The notes under the pieces were generated by a model that was not told the origin of the DNA, made no database searches, and worked only from the letters and a program-made list of their open reading frames with translations. DNA of 64,000 nucleotides, from NCBI GenBank assembly GCA_938045475.1, contig CALIML010000001.1:62001-126000 (forward strand). The letters are read 5' to 3'. The translations under genes and the position numbers were made by a program. This document shows positions 9,491 to 19,042 of the stretch, piece after piece. How positions within the stretch are numbered: the stretch's first letter is position 1; every line of letters starts with the position of its first letter. Origin of the DNA: an uncultured Sulfolobales archaeon. Its GTDB lineage: Archaea; Thermoproteota; Thermoprotei_A; Sulfolobales; Desulfurococcaceae.

Positions 9491-12259
9491 TCAATAATTA
9501 GTGTAGCAGTTATTCGCATCCTTACTGCAATCCAACCTTTCTTTCGTGGAAGATCTAAACGGACTTTTAAACTTTCTAATTCCTGTTTTAGCCATTCTTA
9601 AAAACTTTAGGTAAAGAGAGGCTAAGTCTTTTCTGCTTAATAAAATTAATAGGAGAGCGGATAAGAATAATGATAGGAGAGTTGATGCCTCAATAAGCTT
9701 TTGTGTTTCATACACAATCTTTATTGTAAGGTTTCCTACTTCTTCTATTAGCCATCCATTTGCAAAGGCGTTTACCTTCAGATGGTTGGCCTCTGGGATT
9801 TGGCGGCCGTTTACATAAACCCTCCAATGATCGTCATAGTTTTGCAAAAGCACTAAAATGAAGGGAGCTTCTGATTTCACATTTACCTCAAAGTGCGTGG
9901 GGTTCATTTTTCTCCACGTTAAGTTTTGGGGGAGGGAAAGCATTTCTTTTTGGATCTCGACTTTGCTTGCTTCAACGAAAACTGAGTGGCTTAAAGTTCC
10001 CCATTTCAGGCTTTCAATGGTTTTGTAAATTTCGTTTACGTCTGAATAGCTTAGAATGTTGTCAGCTACATATATTTGTTGCAGACTATATGTATTTTCA
10101 TATAATTCTATTTCGCTCCACTCCTTTACCAGCTTGAAGTGATTATTTTCTCGTATTGCTATCGCTACATCGTCTGCCGAAGCTCTGTTCCCGAAAATTA
10201 TGTTTTTTTCAAGAACTAAGTACTTAATCCCAAGCATTCCAAGAAGCTTTGGAAGACCCGCGGTCTTAGCATAAACTTCTAGCTCCCAGATACTTACATT
10301 GCTGAATGGTCCGGGTTCAGTGAACAGTATTCGTATTTTCGTGGTTGAAATGGGTTGAGAAAGCGGAATCTCATTTCTTGTTGAATCGTTATTTTCTATT
10401 TCTACTATTGTTTCCCAACCAGATCCATTCCAGAATTGTACGGTATAACTTCTTGGGAATGCGGACTCGAAGAAGGTTATTATTCTCGATATTTCTTGGA
10501 CATCAGTCCACTCAATTAAAAACCATTGAGGCAAACCAGGCTTGGAAGACCACCTCGTATCTTTACGTCCATCAACTGCCTTATCTGGAGTAAGCTCTTC
10601 TGATTCACTGGAACTTGCTGAAGCATTCCCTTCTAAGGCTACGTTTCTATAATTGAATTCTCCCGTTATTTCTTGGTAGATTTTATTTACTAAGTCTAAG
10701 CTTTGAGACTGTACATACTCTGTTCCAGTCCCGCTGATGATGGGTTTTGTAAAGATGAGGGGATACGGGTTTCCACAACTAAGCGGGATGCCTGAAAAAT
10801 TGTATGCTACATATATCTCCCTCCCTGGCAGAAGAATGCTCCAGTGATTTTCAGGGAGCATGTTGTTAAGTTCTAGGTAGGAATTGGGGAGACGTGAACC
10901 TTTAATTTTTGGGTTTAACCAGTTGCTTGCAACCTCACCCGTGATTAGGGGATACGTTGTAACGGAAAACAACGCTAAAGTAAGGGCTATTGCAACGGCC
11001 TTAAACATTTTTTTCTTTAATCTATTGCAGAGGGCTGAAACAGTGCATCCTATTAAAACCCCGAAAGAGAGTATGGTGAAAAATATCCAGTTAGAGGCCT
11101 CTCTGAAGGGTTTAAGCATGGGCAAGCCCATTAGGTCGAAGTATATGCGCCTTCCATATCCAGAGAAGCTAAACCCCGAAGATAAAGCTAGGGAAATTAT
11201 GGCCACGACTCCGAAGAATATGGTTGCTTTACGCTCTCTAGATAAGAGTATGCTACTGAAGGCCATGATGGCTGGGAGGAAGGATAGAAAAATCATTAAT
11301 GGATTGGCTAGATAGGCATCTCGGTAGGGAATATATGGAACATCCATTGCGCCACTGTCAAACGCCCATTTTGCGATTAACCTTATCACGAAATGTAATT
11401 CCCTGCCTCCGGCAAACCATGGGATGAAAAGCTTTTCATAAGCCGAGGCTAAAACATCTAGATTTGTTAAGATCATAGCCATAACAAAAAGAGATGCCGA
11501 AAATAGAGCTAATAGAAAGGTAGTCACGAGTTTCAAAGATTTAATGGATACCGTGAACTTTATTGTTATTCCCTTATGGAAGTTGATTTGTAAATTTCTC
11601 CCAATGCAAAAGTAGAGTAACAATAAAGAAAGTGTCATAAAGGTTAAAAGAGTGGTTCGATAGTTGGGAAAGATTGCATATGTTAAGATATATAGTATTC
11701 CTGAAGTAGCCATCAGCTTATATGAATGTGTCTTAATGCCTTTTGCAAAAGAGACTAGGCATGGAAGCATCATTAAAGTTGTCCCTATAAAACCTATTGC
11801 AGTTATTTCTCTATCGTTTACAAGGAAAATGTTTGAAGTTAAGAAAAAAGCTGCTATAATAGATGTTATAGTGTTGCCATTTGTTATTGTTTTGACGAAC
11901 ATGTACATCAGTGTAGATGATAGGAAATACATTAGAAAAACTGCTATTATTTGTGAATAATGTAAGCTTACACCTAGTGTTTGAAGAAAAACTGTGAAGA
12001 AATAGAATGGGTCGAGGATTCTGGGGAGGTATACTGAGGGTATGCCGAAGTCTATTTCATCCCAAACGTAGAAAACCCTTTTTGTGAAAGCATCGTAAAC
12101 TAGTGGCGGCCTGAGGTCACCGCTAATAAGTATGTATGGATATTCAAACCAGCTTAATACGCGTAGGCTAGATACAGCAAAGGCAGCTAAAACAATTAAT
12201 TCCTCTACTGTAAGATGTTTATGGCTTCTTAACCTTTCAATGAATCTCTCTCCATTCAT
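9491..12259 (-). CDS. YfhO-like polytopic membrane protein with inserted F5/8 type C (discoidin) domain
   Basis: About 922 residues. An N-terminal block of roughly 11-13 membrane helices (to ~440) is of the GT-C/YfhO kind. A soluble region follows, with a discoidin-type domain at ~550-680: NVALEGNASASSS, DKAVDGRKDTRWSS, PQWFLIEW, then WELEVYA. The segment near 800-860 (LLQNYDDHWRVYVNG, FANGWLIEEVG) is the beta domain typical of YfhO proteins, followed by a last helix and a basic tail. YfhO-type proteins act in glycosylation of surface polymers; discoidin domains bind sugars. GTGGGG precedes the ATG at 12259 and favours it over 12277. AT-rich codons (AAA, TTT, ATT) differ from neighbouring genes, suggesting transfer. 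Confidence 0.72.
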   Translation of the reverse strand: MNGERFIERLRSHKHLTVEELIVLAAFAVSSLRVLSWFEYPYILISGDLRPPLVYDAFTKRVFYVWDEIDFGIPSVYLPRILDPFYFFTVFLQTLGVSLHYSQIIAVFLMYFLSSTLMYMFVKTITNGNTITSIIAAFFLTSNIFLVNDREITAIGFIGTTLMMLPCLVSFAKGIKTHSYKLMATSGILYILTYAIFPNYRTTLLTFMTLSLLLLYFCIGRNLQINFHKGITIKFTVSIKSLKLVTTFLLALFSASLFVMAMILTNLDVLASAYEKLFIPWFAGGRELHFVIRLIAKWAFDSGAMDVPYIPYRDAYLANPLMIFLSFLPAIMAFSSILLSRERKATIFFGVVAIISLALSSGFSFSGYGRRIYFDLMGLPMLKPFREASNWIFFTILSFGVLIGCTVSALCNRLKKKMFKAVAIALTLALFSVTTYPLITGEVASNWLNPKIKGSRLPNSYLELNNMLPENHWSILLPGREIYVAYNFSGIPLSCGNPYPLIFTKPIISGTGTEYVQSQSLDLVNKIYQEITGEFNYRNVALEGNASASSSESEELTPDKAVDGRKDTRWSSKPGLPQWFLIEWTDVQEISRIITFFESAFPRSYTVQFWNGSGWETIVEIENNDSTRNEIPLSQPISTTKIRILFTEPGPFSNVSIWELEVYAKTAGLPKLLGMLGIKYLVLEKNIIFGNRASADDVAIAIRENNHFKLVKEWSEIELYENTYSLQQIYVADNILSYSDVNEIYKTIESLKWGTLSHSVFVEASKVEIQKEMLSLPQNLTWRKMNPTHFEVNVKSEAPFILVLLQNYDDHWRVYVNGRQIPEANHLKVNAFANGWLIEEVGNLTIKIVYETQKLIEASTLLSLFLSALLLILLSRKDLASLYLKFLRMAKTGIRKFKSPFRSSTKERLDCSKDANNCYTNY

Positions 12260-12969
12260 TTTTAGCCCCACTTGCATTTGGCGTTGAGATCGATAGAGCT
12301 TCAGCTTGGAAAACCGCTATTAGAGAAAAGCCTCTAAGTAGTTTTGATGACTTTTGAACATTTACGTGTGATATCAAAGCTGGCTTTCCTCTAAATCATT
12401 TTGACGTTTGCTTTTGAGGTTATAAATTTTTCTCTGAAACTGCGTCTTCCTTAACTATTTTTCAAAATTATGGGTGTTTCAGGAAGATAGGTCTCATTGT
12501 ACGTCTTTTAAAGAGCACAAATAATGAAGTGATGAAACAGTTTTACGAAGCCTATTCTCAAGTTCGGTTAGAAGATGCTAATAGAATTTGTAGCTGAAAT
12601 TCCGAGCGCCTTTAGATTTTGCCCTATCATAAAGCTTTGCTAGACATGAACACTTGACTATCGCATCAAGATGCCCAAGAACTAACTTTAAACTTGCACA
12701 GTAAATCTCGAGAAGACTTTAGCTAACAATACAACTATACGTACCGTTTGCGCCATGTATAGCAGAGGAGATAAGCTATTATCTCTAAGGCAATGGCCAA
12801 AAGTGCGCTTAAGTTTAATTAACAATGTAGTAGAAGTAACAGATAGATTCGAAGAATCTCCTATACTTTAACCTTGACAAATTGACCTGAAAGGAACATT
12901 ATGAAACTTTAGGTACTTCTTCCTCTGCATGACCTAGCCTCAAATTTCACGGACATAAGGTGAACCCTC

Positions 12970-13125
12970 AGAATAGACAAGGCAACGCTTTCAAGAGCAC
13001 TAAGGAAGCTGCAGAAAAAGGACCTAGTTACAGCGAAGAATTTCCTATACTGGATTAATTTCTCGAAGCGGATGAAAGCTCACTCAAGTCCCTGCAAGCC
13101 TCATCGTCAAAGCAGGAAGCCGTAG
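12970..13125 (+). pseudogene. Remnant of a winged-helix/HTH protein
   Basis: Translation in one frame gives RIDKATLSRALRKLQKKDLV, a classic helix-turn-helix recognition segment as in MarR-like regulators or the N-terminal domain of some transposases, followed by a short basic stretch and a stop at 13123. The frame is closed upstream by a TGA at 12961, and the preceding coding-like sequence (HGHKV) is in another frame, so a frameshift has broken the gene. Only ~50 codons survive. Whether it was a regulator or part of an inserted element cannot be told. Confidence 0.45.
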
Positions 13126-13400
13126 TCAGTAGTTTCAGGGTGGATGGACTTAAATAGATGTGGGTTGCAATAAGTATTGATGATGCCTTGACAGTTAAGT
13201 AATGTGGAGACCTACTTCCTCTGCTTTTGGAAGCATTGCTTCCTATGGAGTCAGGAATGAAGTGCGGACAAAGCCCTCAGATGTGGGAAGCCTGTGTTTA
13301 CTCCGAAAGCCCCCATGGCAAGAGAGGAGAAGACCCAGCACAACGAAAGTCAATGCTAGGTCAGAGCGAAGTCTCCATACACCATAGCCATGAATGTCGG
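13117..13400 (+). mobile_element. Degenerate insertion-sequence scar with tnpB-type right end
   Basis: Two parts. Bases ~13117-13186 share about 70 bases of clear similarity with 49607-49675 (both contain GTCAGTAGTTT, then TTGC and TAAGTATTG); the frame reads VVSSFR and, past a stop, WVAISIDDA, transposase-like but unassigned. Bases ~13270-13375 contain CCCTCAGATGTGGGAAGCC, CCCCCATG and AAAGTCAATGCTAGGTCAGAGCG; the last part is nearly identical to the inverted copy at 56615-56690. This arrangement matches my recollection of crenarchaeal IS200/IS605 tnpB tails and right ends. No intact transposase or nuclease remains. Confidence 0.55.
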
Positions 13401-13642
13401 TCGCCAAGATGCTGCAGTGGTAATGCATATGAAAGTAAAATGCAATACGCGCTAGCCTTCTAATTTTCATTACCTACTCCCAGCTAATTTATTAATGAAG
13501 CCGCATTTTTAACATTGTCTTCATTTCGAGGGTTATTGGGATAACGAAGATTGCTTTAGTGCTAAAGCTGTAAGAATGTTTGTCAAGTTAACGGAAACTA
13601 TAAGCCTACTAGATCTGTGTGTTAAACTAGCTGGCTCCTTAG

Positions 13643-14440
13643 CTAAGAGAATTGACTGTATTGCTTCTTCACTCTATGCCTATAGGTGATTGCTAGTAAG
13701 TCTATGAGCATTCTAATGGCTTCCTTAATCCTAAAGTGGGAGTTTAGCTTTATCCCCCAGATTGCTGGGACCTCTATGATCCTATAGCCTCTTGCCGCTA
13801 TAGCTGTAAGCAATTCTACATCAAATGCGTATCTTTTAACTACTAAGCAGTGAGCAATGTCTTCAAGCACCTGCCTCTTAAATGCTTTTGCACCAGTCTG
13901 TGTATCACTCACTTTCACTCCAAGTAAGGCTTTAGCTAAAGCATGAAATAACTTACTTAAAACCTTCCTCGTAAAGGAGGCTTTGGTTCTTGAGTTAGTG
14001 TGCCATTTAGACGTTATTACTGCATCTGCTTTAACTCTTCTTAAAGCATTGATTAATACGACTATCTGCCTAGGATCTATATCAAGATCTCCATCGAAAA
14101 AAGCCACTACATCTCCACGACTCTTCTCGAATCCATGTATGAGCGCAAATCCTTTGCCCATATTCCTCGGCAATCTATAAGCTCTTACATGAGGATTGCA
14201 GTTTTTTCTAATAGCGAATCTATACGTACCATCAATGCTCCCATCATCGACAACTATTATTTCATAGCTAAACCCATGGATCTCCATAACTCTCTTAACG
14301 GCATTTATTGATTGCGCAATGCTTTCTGATAAGTTGTAAGCAGGCATGATTATAGAGATCAACGGGCTCTTCAACTTATATCCAACGACTCCCTCTCCCT
14401 CAATGCTTTGACTAAAGGCTTTACTAAACTCATGCATCAT
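13643..14440 (-). CDS. Family 2 glycosyltransferase, dolichyl-phosphate sugar synthase type
   Basis: 265 residues with the GT-A fold signatures of DPM1/Alg5-type enzymes: SIIMPAYN near residue 30, IIVVDDGS, the nucleotide/metal-binding FFDGDLDIDP and, later, SDTQTGAKAF and the ELLTAIAARGYRIIEVP segment. Such enzymes transfer a sugar from a nucleotide donor to dolichyl phosphate at the cytoplasmic face of the membrane, supplying N-glycosylation. No C-terminal membrane domain is present, so it is a soluble or peripheral form. The start is uncertain: ATG at 14440, or a TTG just before KSPLISI. It lies beside decayed DNA and upstream of two further glycosyltransferases. Confidence 0.85.
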   Translation of the reverse strand: MMHEFSKAFSQSIEGEGVVGYKLKSPLISIIMPAYNLSESIAQSINAVKRVMEIHGFSYEIIVVDDGSIDGTYRFAIRKNCNPHVRAYRLPRNMGKGFALIHGFEKSRGDVVAFFDGDLDIDPRQIVVLINALRRVKADAVITSKWHTNSRTKASFTRKVLSKLFHALAKALLGVKVSDTQTGAKAFKRQVLEDIAHCLVVKRYAFDVELLTAIAARGYRIIEVPAIWGIKLNSHFRIKEAIRMLIDLLAITYRHRVKKQYSQFS

Positions 14441-14690
14441 AGTGATACTGCTCCTCTTACACTGCTTTATGCCTCCATGCGTTATGTTTAAAAACGCTAT
14501 GACTCCTAATATCAGTGTAATATGCCTGTAATTAAAATAGTTTACTCCTATACATTGAATACTATAGACAATTATTTGTTAGTTCTTTTAATTACTGTGT
14601 TAATATATGAGAGATCTATGAAGACATCATATATTGATTTGCCTTAATATGATCTAGTGAATCTATGCATAATGCATTCAGTCAAATCCG

Positions 14691-15527
14691 TTACACTCGC
14701 CTACTCTCCGAGTAGAGAAAGTAGCCCAGTGCAAAGGCGAAATACTCAAGAGTCTTTAATGCAATTACGCCAAGCGCTAGATGAGGAGCGCTCCAGAACT
14801 TCTTGTTTGTAAAGAATAGCCTAAGCCTATAAGCAGGGCTTACTTGAGCCTTCAGATAATCCATGCGTTTACCTCCATACTTCCTAACGTAAATTCTAGC
14901 TGACTTACCGTAGTAGTGCTTCTTTCTAAGCCACATAGTTAATGAAAAGCCCTCTTCATGGTGGAGTATGCATGAACGCGCTCTCGCCCTCACTCTATAG
15001 CCCAATTGCTCAAGCTTATACGGTAATGTGGCTTCTTCATAGAACACTACGTCTTCATCGTAACCTCCAACTGATAAAGCCAGGTCTCTCTTAAAGAAGC
15101 GCGGCGTCTCTATAGGTGTTTCTACATAAAAACTTCTTTCAAAACCTCTTACACGCGCCCAGTAGCTATTACCTATGGTTCTTTCCGGAATTACTACTCC
15201 AGCTACCTCGGGGTTTGATTCAGCGACCTCTACACATTCCTCCACAACCCTCGGCATTAACTCCATGTCTGAGTCTATGAACAGTACGTAGCTCCCCCTA
15301 GATCTCTTAAGCCCCAAGTTCTTTGCTTTAGTTCTCTCGCCTCGAGCCTTGATCACTAGTGCATTATAGCTTCTCGCTACTTCTACAGTTCTATCCCTAC
15401 TGAAGTTATCCACTACTATGACTTCTATGCTTCCATAAGTCTGCTCTTCAACGGACTTCAAGCACATGGGCAAAGTATTCTCAGAATTATACGTTGGAAT
15501 AATTATGGATACCAGTGGTTTAGCCAT
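14691..15527 (-). CDS. Family 2 glycosyltransferase
   Basis: 278 residues: SIIIPTYNSENTL at the N-terminus, EVIVVDNFSRD, the DXD-like FIDSDMEL at ~90, and GGYDEDVVFYEE in the acceptor region. A hydrophobic C-terminal segment (ALGVIALKTLEYFAFALGYFLY) could lie on or in the membrane. It overlaps the end of the GT4 gene by 8 bases, so the two are probably one transcript. Likely role: adding a sugar during assembly of a surface glycan. Donor and acceptor are unknown. Confidence 0.86.
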   Translation of the reverse strand: MAKPLVSIIIPTYNSENTLPMCLKSVEEQTYGSIEVIVVDNFSRDRTVEVARSYNALVIKARGERTKAKNLGLKRSRGSYVLFIDSDMELMPRVVEECVEVAESNPEVAGVVIPERTIGNSYWARVRGFERSFYVETPIETPRFFKRDLALSVGGYDEDVVFYEEATLPYKLEQLGYRVRARARSCILHHEEGFSLTMWLRKKHYYGKSARIYVRKYGGKRMDYLKAQVSPAYRLRLFFTNKKFWSAPHLALGVIALKTLEYFAFALGYFLYSESRRV

Positions 15528-16665
15528 TCGTGATCAACTCGAGGACTTTCACAAACACTTCTACAGTATTGCTCCAAGTGAATTGGCGCGCGTACTCATA
15601 GGCTTTCTCCGCCAACTTCCTACGTAATTCAGCGTCATTTAAAAGCAATAGCATTGCTTCAGCTAACCGCATTACATTCCCTCGATCTACCAGCATTCCA
15701 GTCTCCATGTGCCTTACAGAATCCCTTAATCCAGGCACGTTGTAAGCTATGGCTGGTGTCTTGCATGCAGCTGCTTCAAGCACTGTCTGCCCCCAGCCCT
15801 CTCTAATGGAAGTATAGACCAGTGCCTTAGCTCTAGCCAGTAGTTGTTTTTTATCGAAGTGCGATATGTTTAGTTTAAACTCTACACGCCTTAACCCAAG
15901 TTTCATAGATAGCTCTTTAAGCCTCCTTAAGTACTTGAAGACTGGTCTACCAGCTATAATTAGTAGAGCGCTGGAGTGTGTTTGCTCCACGTACTTCCAT
16001 GCAGTGAGGAGTTCTTCAAGCCTCTTATAAGGCGATATTCTTCCTACATAAGTTACTAAATCATCTCTCTCCCCACTTAATAAATCTACGCAATTATACA
16101 TATCTAAGTCGAGGCCGTTGTAAGCAATGTGTATTATGTCAGCTGGATAGCCGAGGTCTACGAGATCCTGCATAGTACTATTGGAGACTGTTATGATAGC
16201 CCTCAATCTACCGTCTTTAGCTGCATTGACGTATAGCCTATGGATGTTTCTCTCAATAAACCAGCCGAGTGGTTGAACCACTGAGTGTATAGCGTAGCTC
16301 CAGCAATCTCTACACAACTGGTGGATCAGCATGACTATGGGCTCTCTTACATAGAGCGGCGTAAAGAATGGAATAGTGTTTACTTCATCTATAACTACGT
16401 CAGGTCTCCAGCCGCTTTCACAAAGCCCCCTATAGACTTTCCATGCATTACGGTAGACGCCGCACATGCTTCCACGCCTAATTACCCTATAGCCGTCGAC
16501 TACTTCGCTGGCCAACAATCCCTTCGGCTTACTTGTCGCTAAAGTTACTTCATAACCTATTGCTGACAGCCTCTTAGCTACTTCATGAGTATATGCTTCT
16601 GCGCCACCGGCCTCAGGGTGCTTTATACACTTCCAGTTAAACCACAGGATTCTTACTCCACTCAT
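15520..16665 (-). CDS. Family 4 glycosyltransferase (GT-B fold)
   Basis: 381 residues. The N-terminal half starts with RILWFNWKCIKHPEAGGAEAYTHEVA, the glycine-rich GGAE loop seen in GT4 enzymes. The C-terminal half carries YVGRISPYKRLEELL, then the donor-binding stretch SIREGWGQTVLEAAACKTPAIAY with the E-x7-E motif. These retaining transferases use nucleotide-sugars for glycan chain extension. The gene is translationally linked to the downstream GT2 and probably acts in the same surface glycan pathway as the flippases nearby. Confidence 0.9.
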   Translation of the reverse strand: MSGVRILWFNWKCIKHPEAGGAEAYTHEVAKRLSAIGYEVTLATSKPKGLLASEVVDGYRVIRRGSMCGVYRNAWKVYRGLCESGWRPDVVIDEVNTIPFFTPLYVREPIVMLIHQLCRDCWSYAIHSVVQPLGWFIERNIHRLYVNAAKDGRLRAIITVSNSTMQDLVDLGYPADIIHIAYNGLDLDMYNCVDLLSGERDDLVTYVGRISPYKRLEELLTAWKYVEQTHSSALLIIAGRPVFKYLRRLKELSMKLGLRRVEFKLNISHFDKKQLLARAKALVYTSIREGWGQTVLEAAACKTPAIAYNVPGLRDSVRHMETGMLVDRGNVMRLAEAMLLLLNDAELRRKLAEKAYEYARQFTWSNTVEVFVKVLELITNG

Positions 16666-16817
16666 TACATTAGCCCCACGGCTCTCTTTAAGTAAGTGCA
16701 GCTACTTCTAAGTAGTTGACTATATAACTATCCTACAATTGTTCTTTAAATTCGTAAAAGCTCGAATACCGTGAGGCATTAAGTACCTTAAAGAAAAGAC
16801 TGCATTACTTACGCTCC

Positions 16818-17249
16818 TCACTTCTTCCTTACAAGTAGTGCTGCTAATACAGCGGCAGCTGCTGCTAATACGCCAACTATGCCCCAAGTCCAAGTGGGCA
16901 CTATTTCTGTAATAATAGTAGTTGGAATAGTTCTCGTCTCAGTAGTAGGCATGGTCTCGGTTGTAGTCTCAATAATAGTAGTTGGAGTAATAGCGGTTTC
17001 AGTTGTAGTCTCAGTAGCAGTTTCAGTAGTAGCAATTGTTCTCGTCTCAGTTGTTGTAGCAGTAGCCGTAGTAGTGAGGACTTGGGTCTCCGTAATTACT
17101 GAGATAACTGTTGTAGTAACAGTAGTGAAGTACTCTTCATCACCTGGCCTACTAGTGCTTGGTATAGTTGCATTTAAAAGAGCTAGAGCAACTATTACTG
17201 TTAAAACCGCCATGAATACAGCTGTCGGTAATGCATGTAGAGCTTTCAA
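16818..17249 (-). CDS. Thr-rich low-complexity stalk protein with two membrane segments
   Basis: About 143 residues: an N-terminal hydrophobic helix (AVFMAVLTVIVALALL), ~80 residues dominated by Thr/Glu repeats (TTTETRTIATTETATETT), then a C-terminal helix (WGIVGVLAAAAAVLAALLV) and RKK. The open frame runs up to 17312, but a strong TATA box (17286-17298) lies inside it, so the start must be downstream; the TTG at 17249 has GGTAGTGAT just upstream. Such Thr-rich stretches are typical heavily glycosylated spacers of archaeal surface proteins. Its place between glycosyltransferase genes fits that. No enzymatic motif. Confidence 0.6.
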   Translation of the reverse strand: MKALHALPTAVFMAVLTVIVALALLNATIPSTSRPGDEEYFTTVTTTVISVITETQVLTTTATATTTETRTIATTETATETTTETAITPTTIIETTTETMPTTETRTIPTTIITEIVPTWTWGIVGVLAAAAAVLAALLVRKK

Positions 17250-17285
17250 AACAATCACTACCAGGCAATAATTATTGATGGCGGA

Positions 17286-17298
17286 GTATATAAATATT
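17286..17298 (-). promoter_or_regulatory. TATA box of the Thr-rich protein gene
   Basis: The minus strand reads GAAATATTTATATAC, a strong archaeal TATA element. With transcription starting ~25 nt downstream (near 17262), it sets the TTG at 17249 as the usable start. Confidence 0.5.
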
Positions 17299-17335
17299 TC
17301 GTAATTCATCATTTAACCATAGAGATCCTGTGGAC

Positions 17336-19042
17336 TCAAGGCTTTGGCACAGCATTTAAAGACATGTAGATTGAAGTATTTAAAAACATTATAAGTACAG
17401 CTACCTTGAATGCAGTAGACATAGATCTAGTTATCCTACAGCTGTATAAGTGTATAGGCGTATTGAGGCAGATCCTGCTTGTAAAAGCTACGTTATGGGC
17501 AAACGCCAATACTTCCACTAACGTAGCTAAGTTGAGGTAATCGAGAACATCAATGGATTCACTGCCCTTAATCCTTAATGCTTGAGCTGCGAGAGCTAAG
17601 ATATGCACTAGTGGAATGCCTAAAGCCCCCCATATGTAGAATGAAAATACGCTGCTTAACCCCAAGAGCTTAGCTTCAAGGCTTACCGACGCCCCCTCCG
17701 CACTAATCATTAATTCAGAGTACTGAAATATCGATAAGATCACTTGATAGCGCAACACTATGGACAGCGTTATTGATGTAAGTACAGCTGCTATAGGAAT
17801 AAGGCTCCTCCCACCACAGCCTCTAAATGCCTTAGCCACAACCCATAGCCCGATGACTGGCGCTACTTGAAGCCAGCTCCACGCATGCATATATGATGAA
17901 GCGAAGAGCACTAAAGCACTTGCAATAACTCTACGTAGAAGAGGTTTAGCAAACAACCCTATCGCTAAGTAAATTAAAGCTAAGTTCAATTGATTTGCTT
18001 GAAAACCTCCATAGATGAACGCCATTGCTTGATGCGACATGGGCGTTATTAATGCGGCAACTTTACCTACTTCAACGCCGTATAGCTCTCTAGCCATATA
18101 CCACGTTGAAAGCGTTAGCAGTGGAGCCCATATCCAGCCACTAACAGTTGATGCAAACCACTCATCTCGACCACTAATGACTTTAATGCAGTAAAGCAGC
18201 AGGAGATACAGCGGCCTATCACCGCCACTAATGCTTGCAGCAAAGCCTATAGGGTCTCTTGATGCAGCCATCTCGCTAAGCCACTTAGAGTAGTAAACTA
18301 TGTCTGTTGTAGCTATGAGCCCGCGCGGGTTAACGATCCATGTATATGGAATTATGTAGAGCAGCGCTGATAGCATGGCTCCCAGCACAGCGTAAGATAG
18401 CTCACTTAGCGAGATCTTGGGTTGTCGGCTCAAGCCCTCCTTCTTATTGAGATTCCTTAAAATAACTATAAGCGATAAGCCAAGTGCGGAGAGGTAGAAG
18501 TATGGAGTTACTGGCTGTAGAACTCCCCATACATAGTTAGCTAAGTTCACTAAGTCCAGTAATTGAATGCCCATTAATGCAGCGATCTGCGCTACAACTG
18601 ATGCAGCAAAAAATGCTGAAGCAGCGTATAGAGTTAACGCACGATCCACATAGTCGTTAATAGCTTCGTGAAGCAGCTCTATGAGGCTTAACGCAAGGGC
18701 TGGCAGCAGCAAGTACCTTGATGAATAAGCAACAGCTACTACAACTATCGCTGACGGAGCAATTTTACACAACGCTCCCCTAACACTCCTCACTTCAACT
18801 CCCCGAAGCACTGCTGTAAGAAGAGCCAACGTTGAAACTACTTGAAGAACTAGCGTAAATACATCTGGGAGATCTATGCGCGTAAAGTATGATACGCGTC
18901 TTACAACAAGATAAAATGAGTAGTTGAATGTGGAAGCAGTATATGGTATTAAGAGTATGATCATTAGTGCATGTAGAAACGCGTGTAAGTAATGCATTAT
19001 GTACATTGTGCTCAGCATTTGCTTACTACTATTAACTCGCAA
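17336..19042 (-). CDS. Polytopic membrane protein, possible GT-C glycosyltransferase
   Basis: 568 residues with roughly 12-14 membrane helices. One longer loop after a TM pair (NPRGLIATTDIVYYSKWLSEMA, then SGGDRPLYLL) sits where GT-C oligosaccharyl and dolichol-sugar transferases carry their catalytic Asp/Glu, and the later YGGFQANQLNLAL and MHAWSW segments recall dolichol-linked GT-C proteins. The assignment is by topology only. It begins with TTG at 19042; an ATG at 19018 is an alternative. Position among glycan genes supports a role in surface glycosylation. Confidence 0.5.
   Translation of the reverse strand: MRVNSSKQMLSTMYIMHYLHAFLHALMIILLIPYTASTFNYSFYLVVRRVSYFTRIDLPDVFTLVLQVVSTLALLTAVLRGVEVRSVRGALCKIAPSAIVVVAVAYSSRYLLLPALALSLIELLHEAINDYVDRALTLYAASAFFAASVVAQIAALMGIQLLDLVNLANYVWGVLQPVTPYFYLSALGLSLIVILRNLNKKEGLSRQPKISLSELSYAVLGAMLSALLYIIPYTWIVNPRGLIATTDIVYYSKWLSEMAASRDPIGFAASISGGDRPLYLLLLYCIKVISGRDEWFASTVSGWIWAPLLTLSTWYMARELYGVEVGKVAALITPMSHQAMAFIYGGFQANQLNLALIYLAIGLFAKPLLRRVIASALVLFASSYMHAWSWLQVAPVIGLWVVAKAFRGCGGRSLIPIAAVLTSITLSIVLRYQVILSIFQYSELMISAEGASVSLEAKLLGLSSVFSFYIWGALGIPLVHILALAAQALRIKGSESIDVLDYLNLATLVEVLAFAHNVAFTSRICLNTPIHLYSCRITRSMSTAFKVAVLIMFLNTSIYMSLNAVPKP

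Larger units (their letters stand above)
12260..13642. other. 1.4-kb gene-poor region with fragments of genes and insertion sequences
   Basis: No intact gene is visible. Reading both strands I see only short open stretches: a ~40-codon frame on + around 12470-12597 (ending in ...EDANRICS and a stop), a 38-codon frame at 12754-12870, a winged-helix-like remnant (12970-13125) and an IS200/IS605-type scar (about 13117-13400). The left part is AT-rich like the adjacent YfhO-like gene. The whole stretch is best read as decayed mobile DNA. Confidence 0.6.

Noticed and set aside
13171-13200. TGATGATG near 13178 looked like box C of a C/D RNA
   Set aside because: No box D or D'/C' set at proper distance; it lies in the insertion-sequence scar.
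16879-17271. 130-codon Val-rich frame on + strand
   Set aside because: Antisense shadow of the Thr-rich repeat; the repeat alone creates the open frame.
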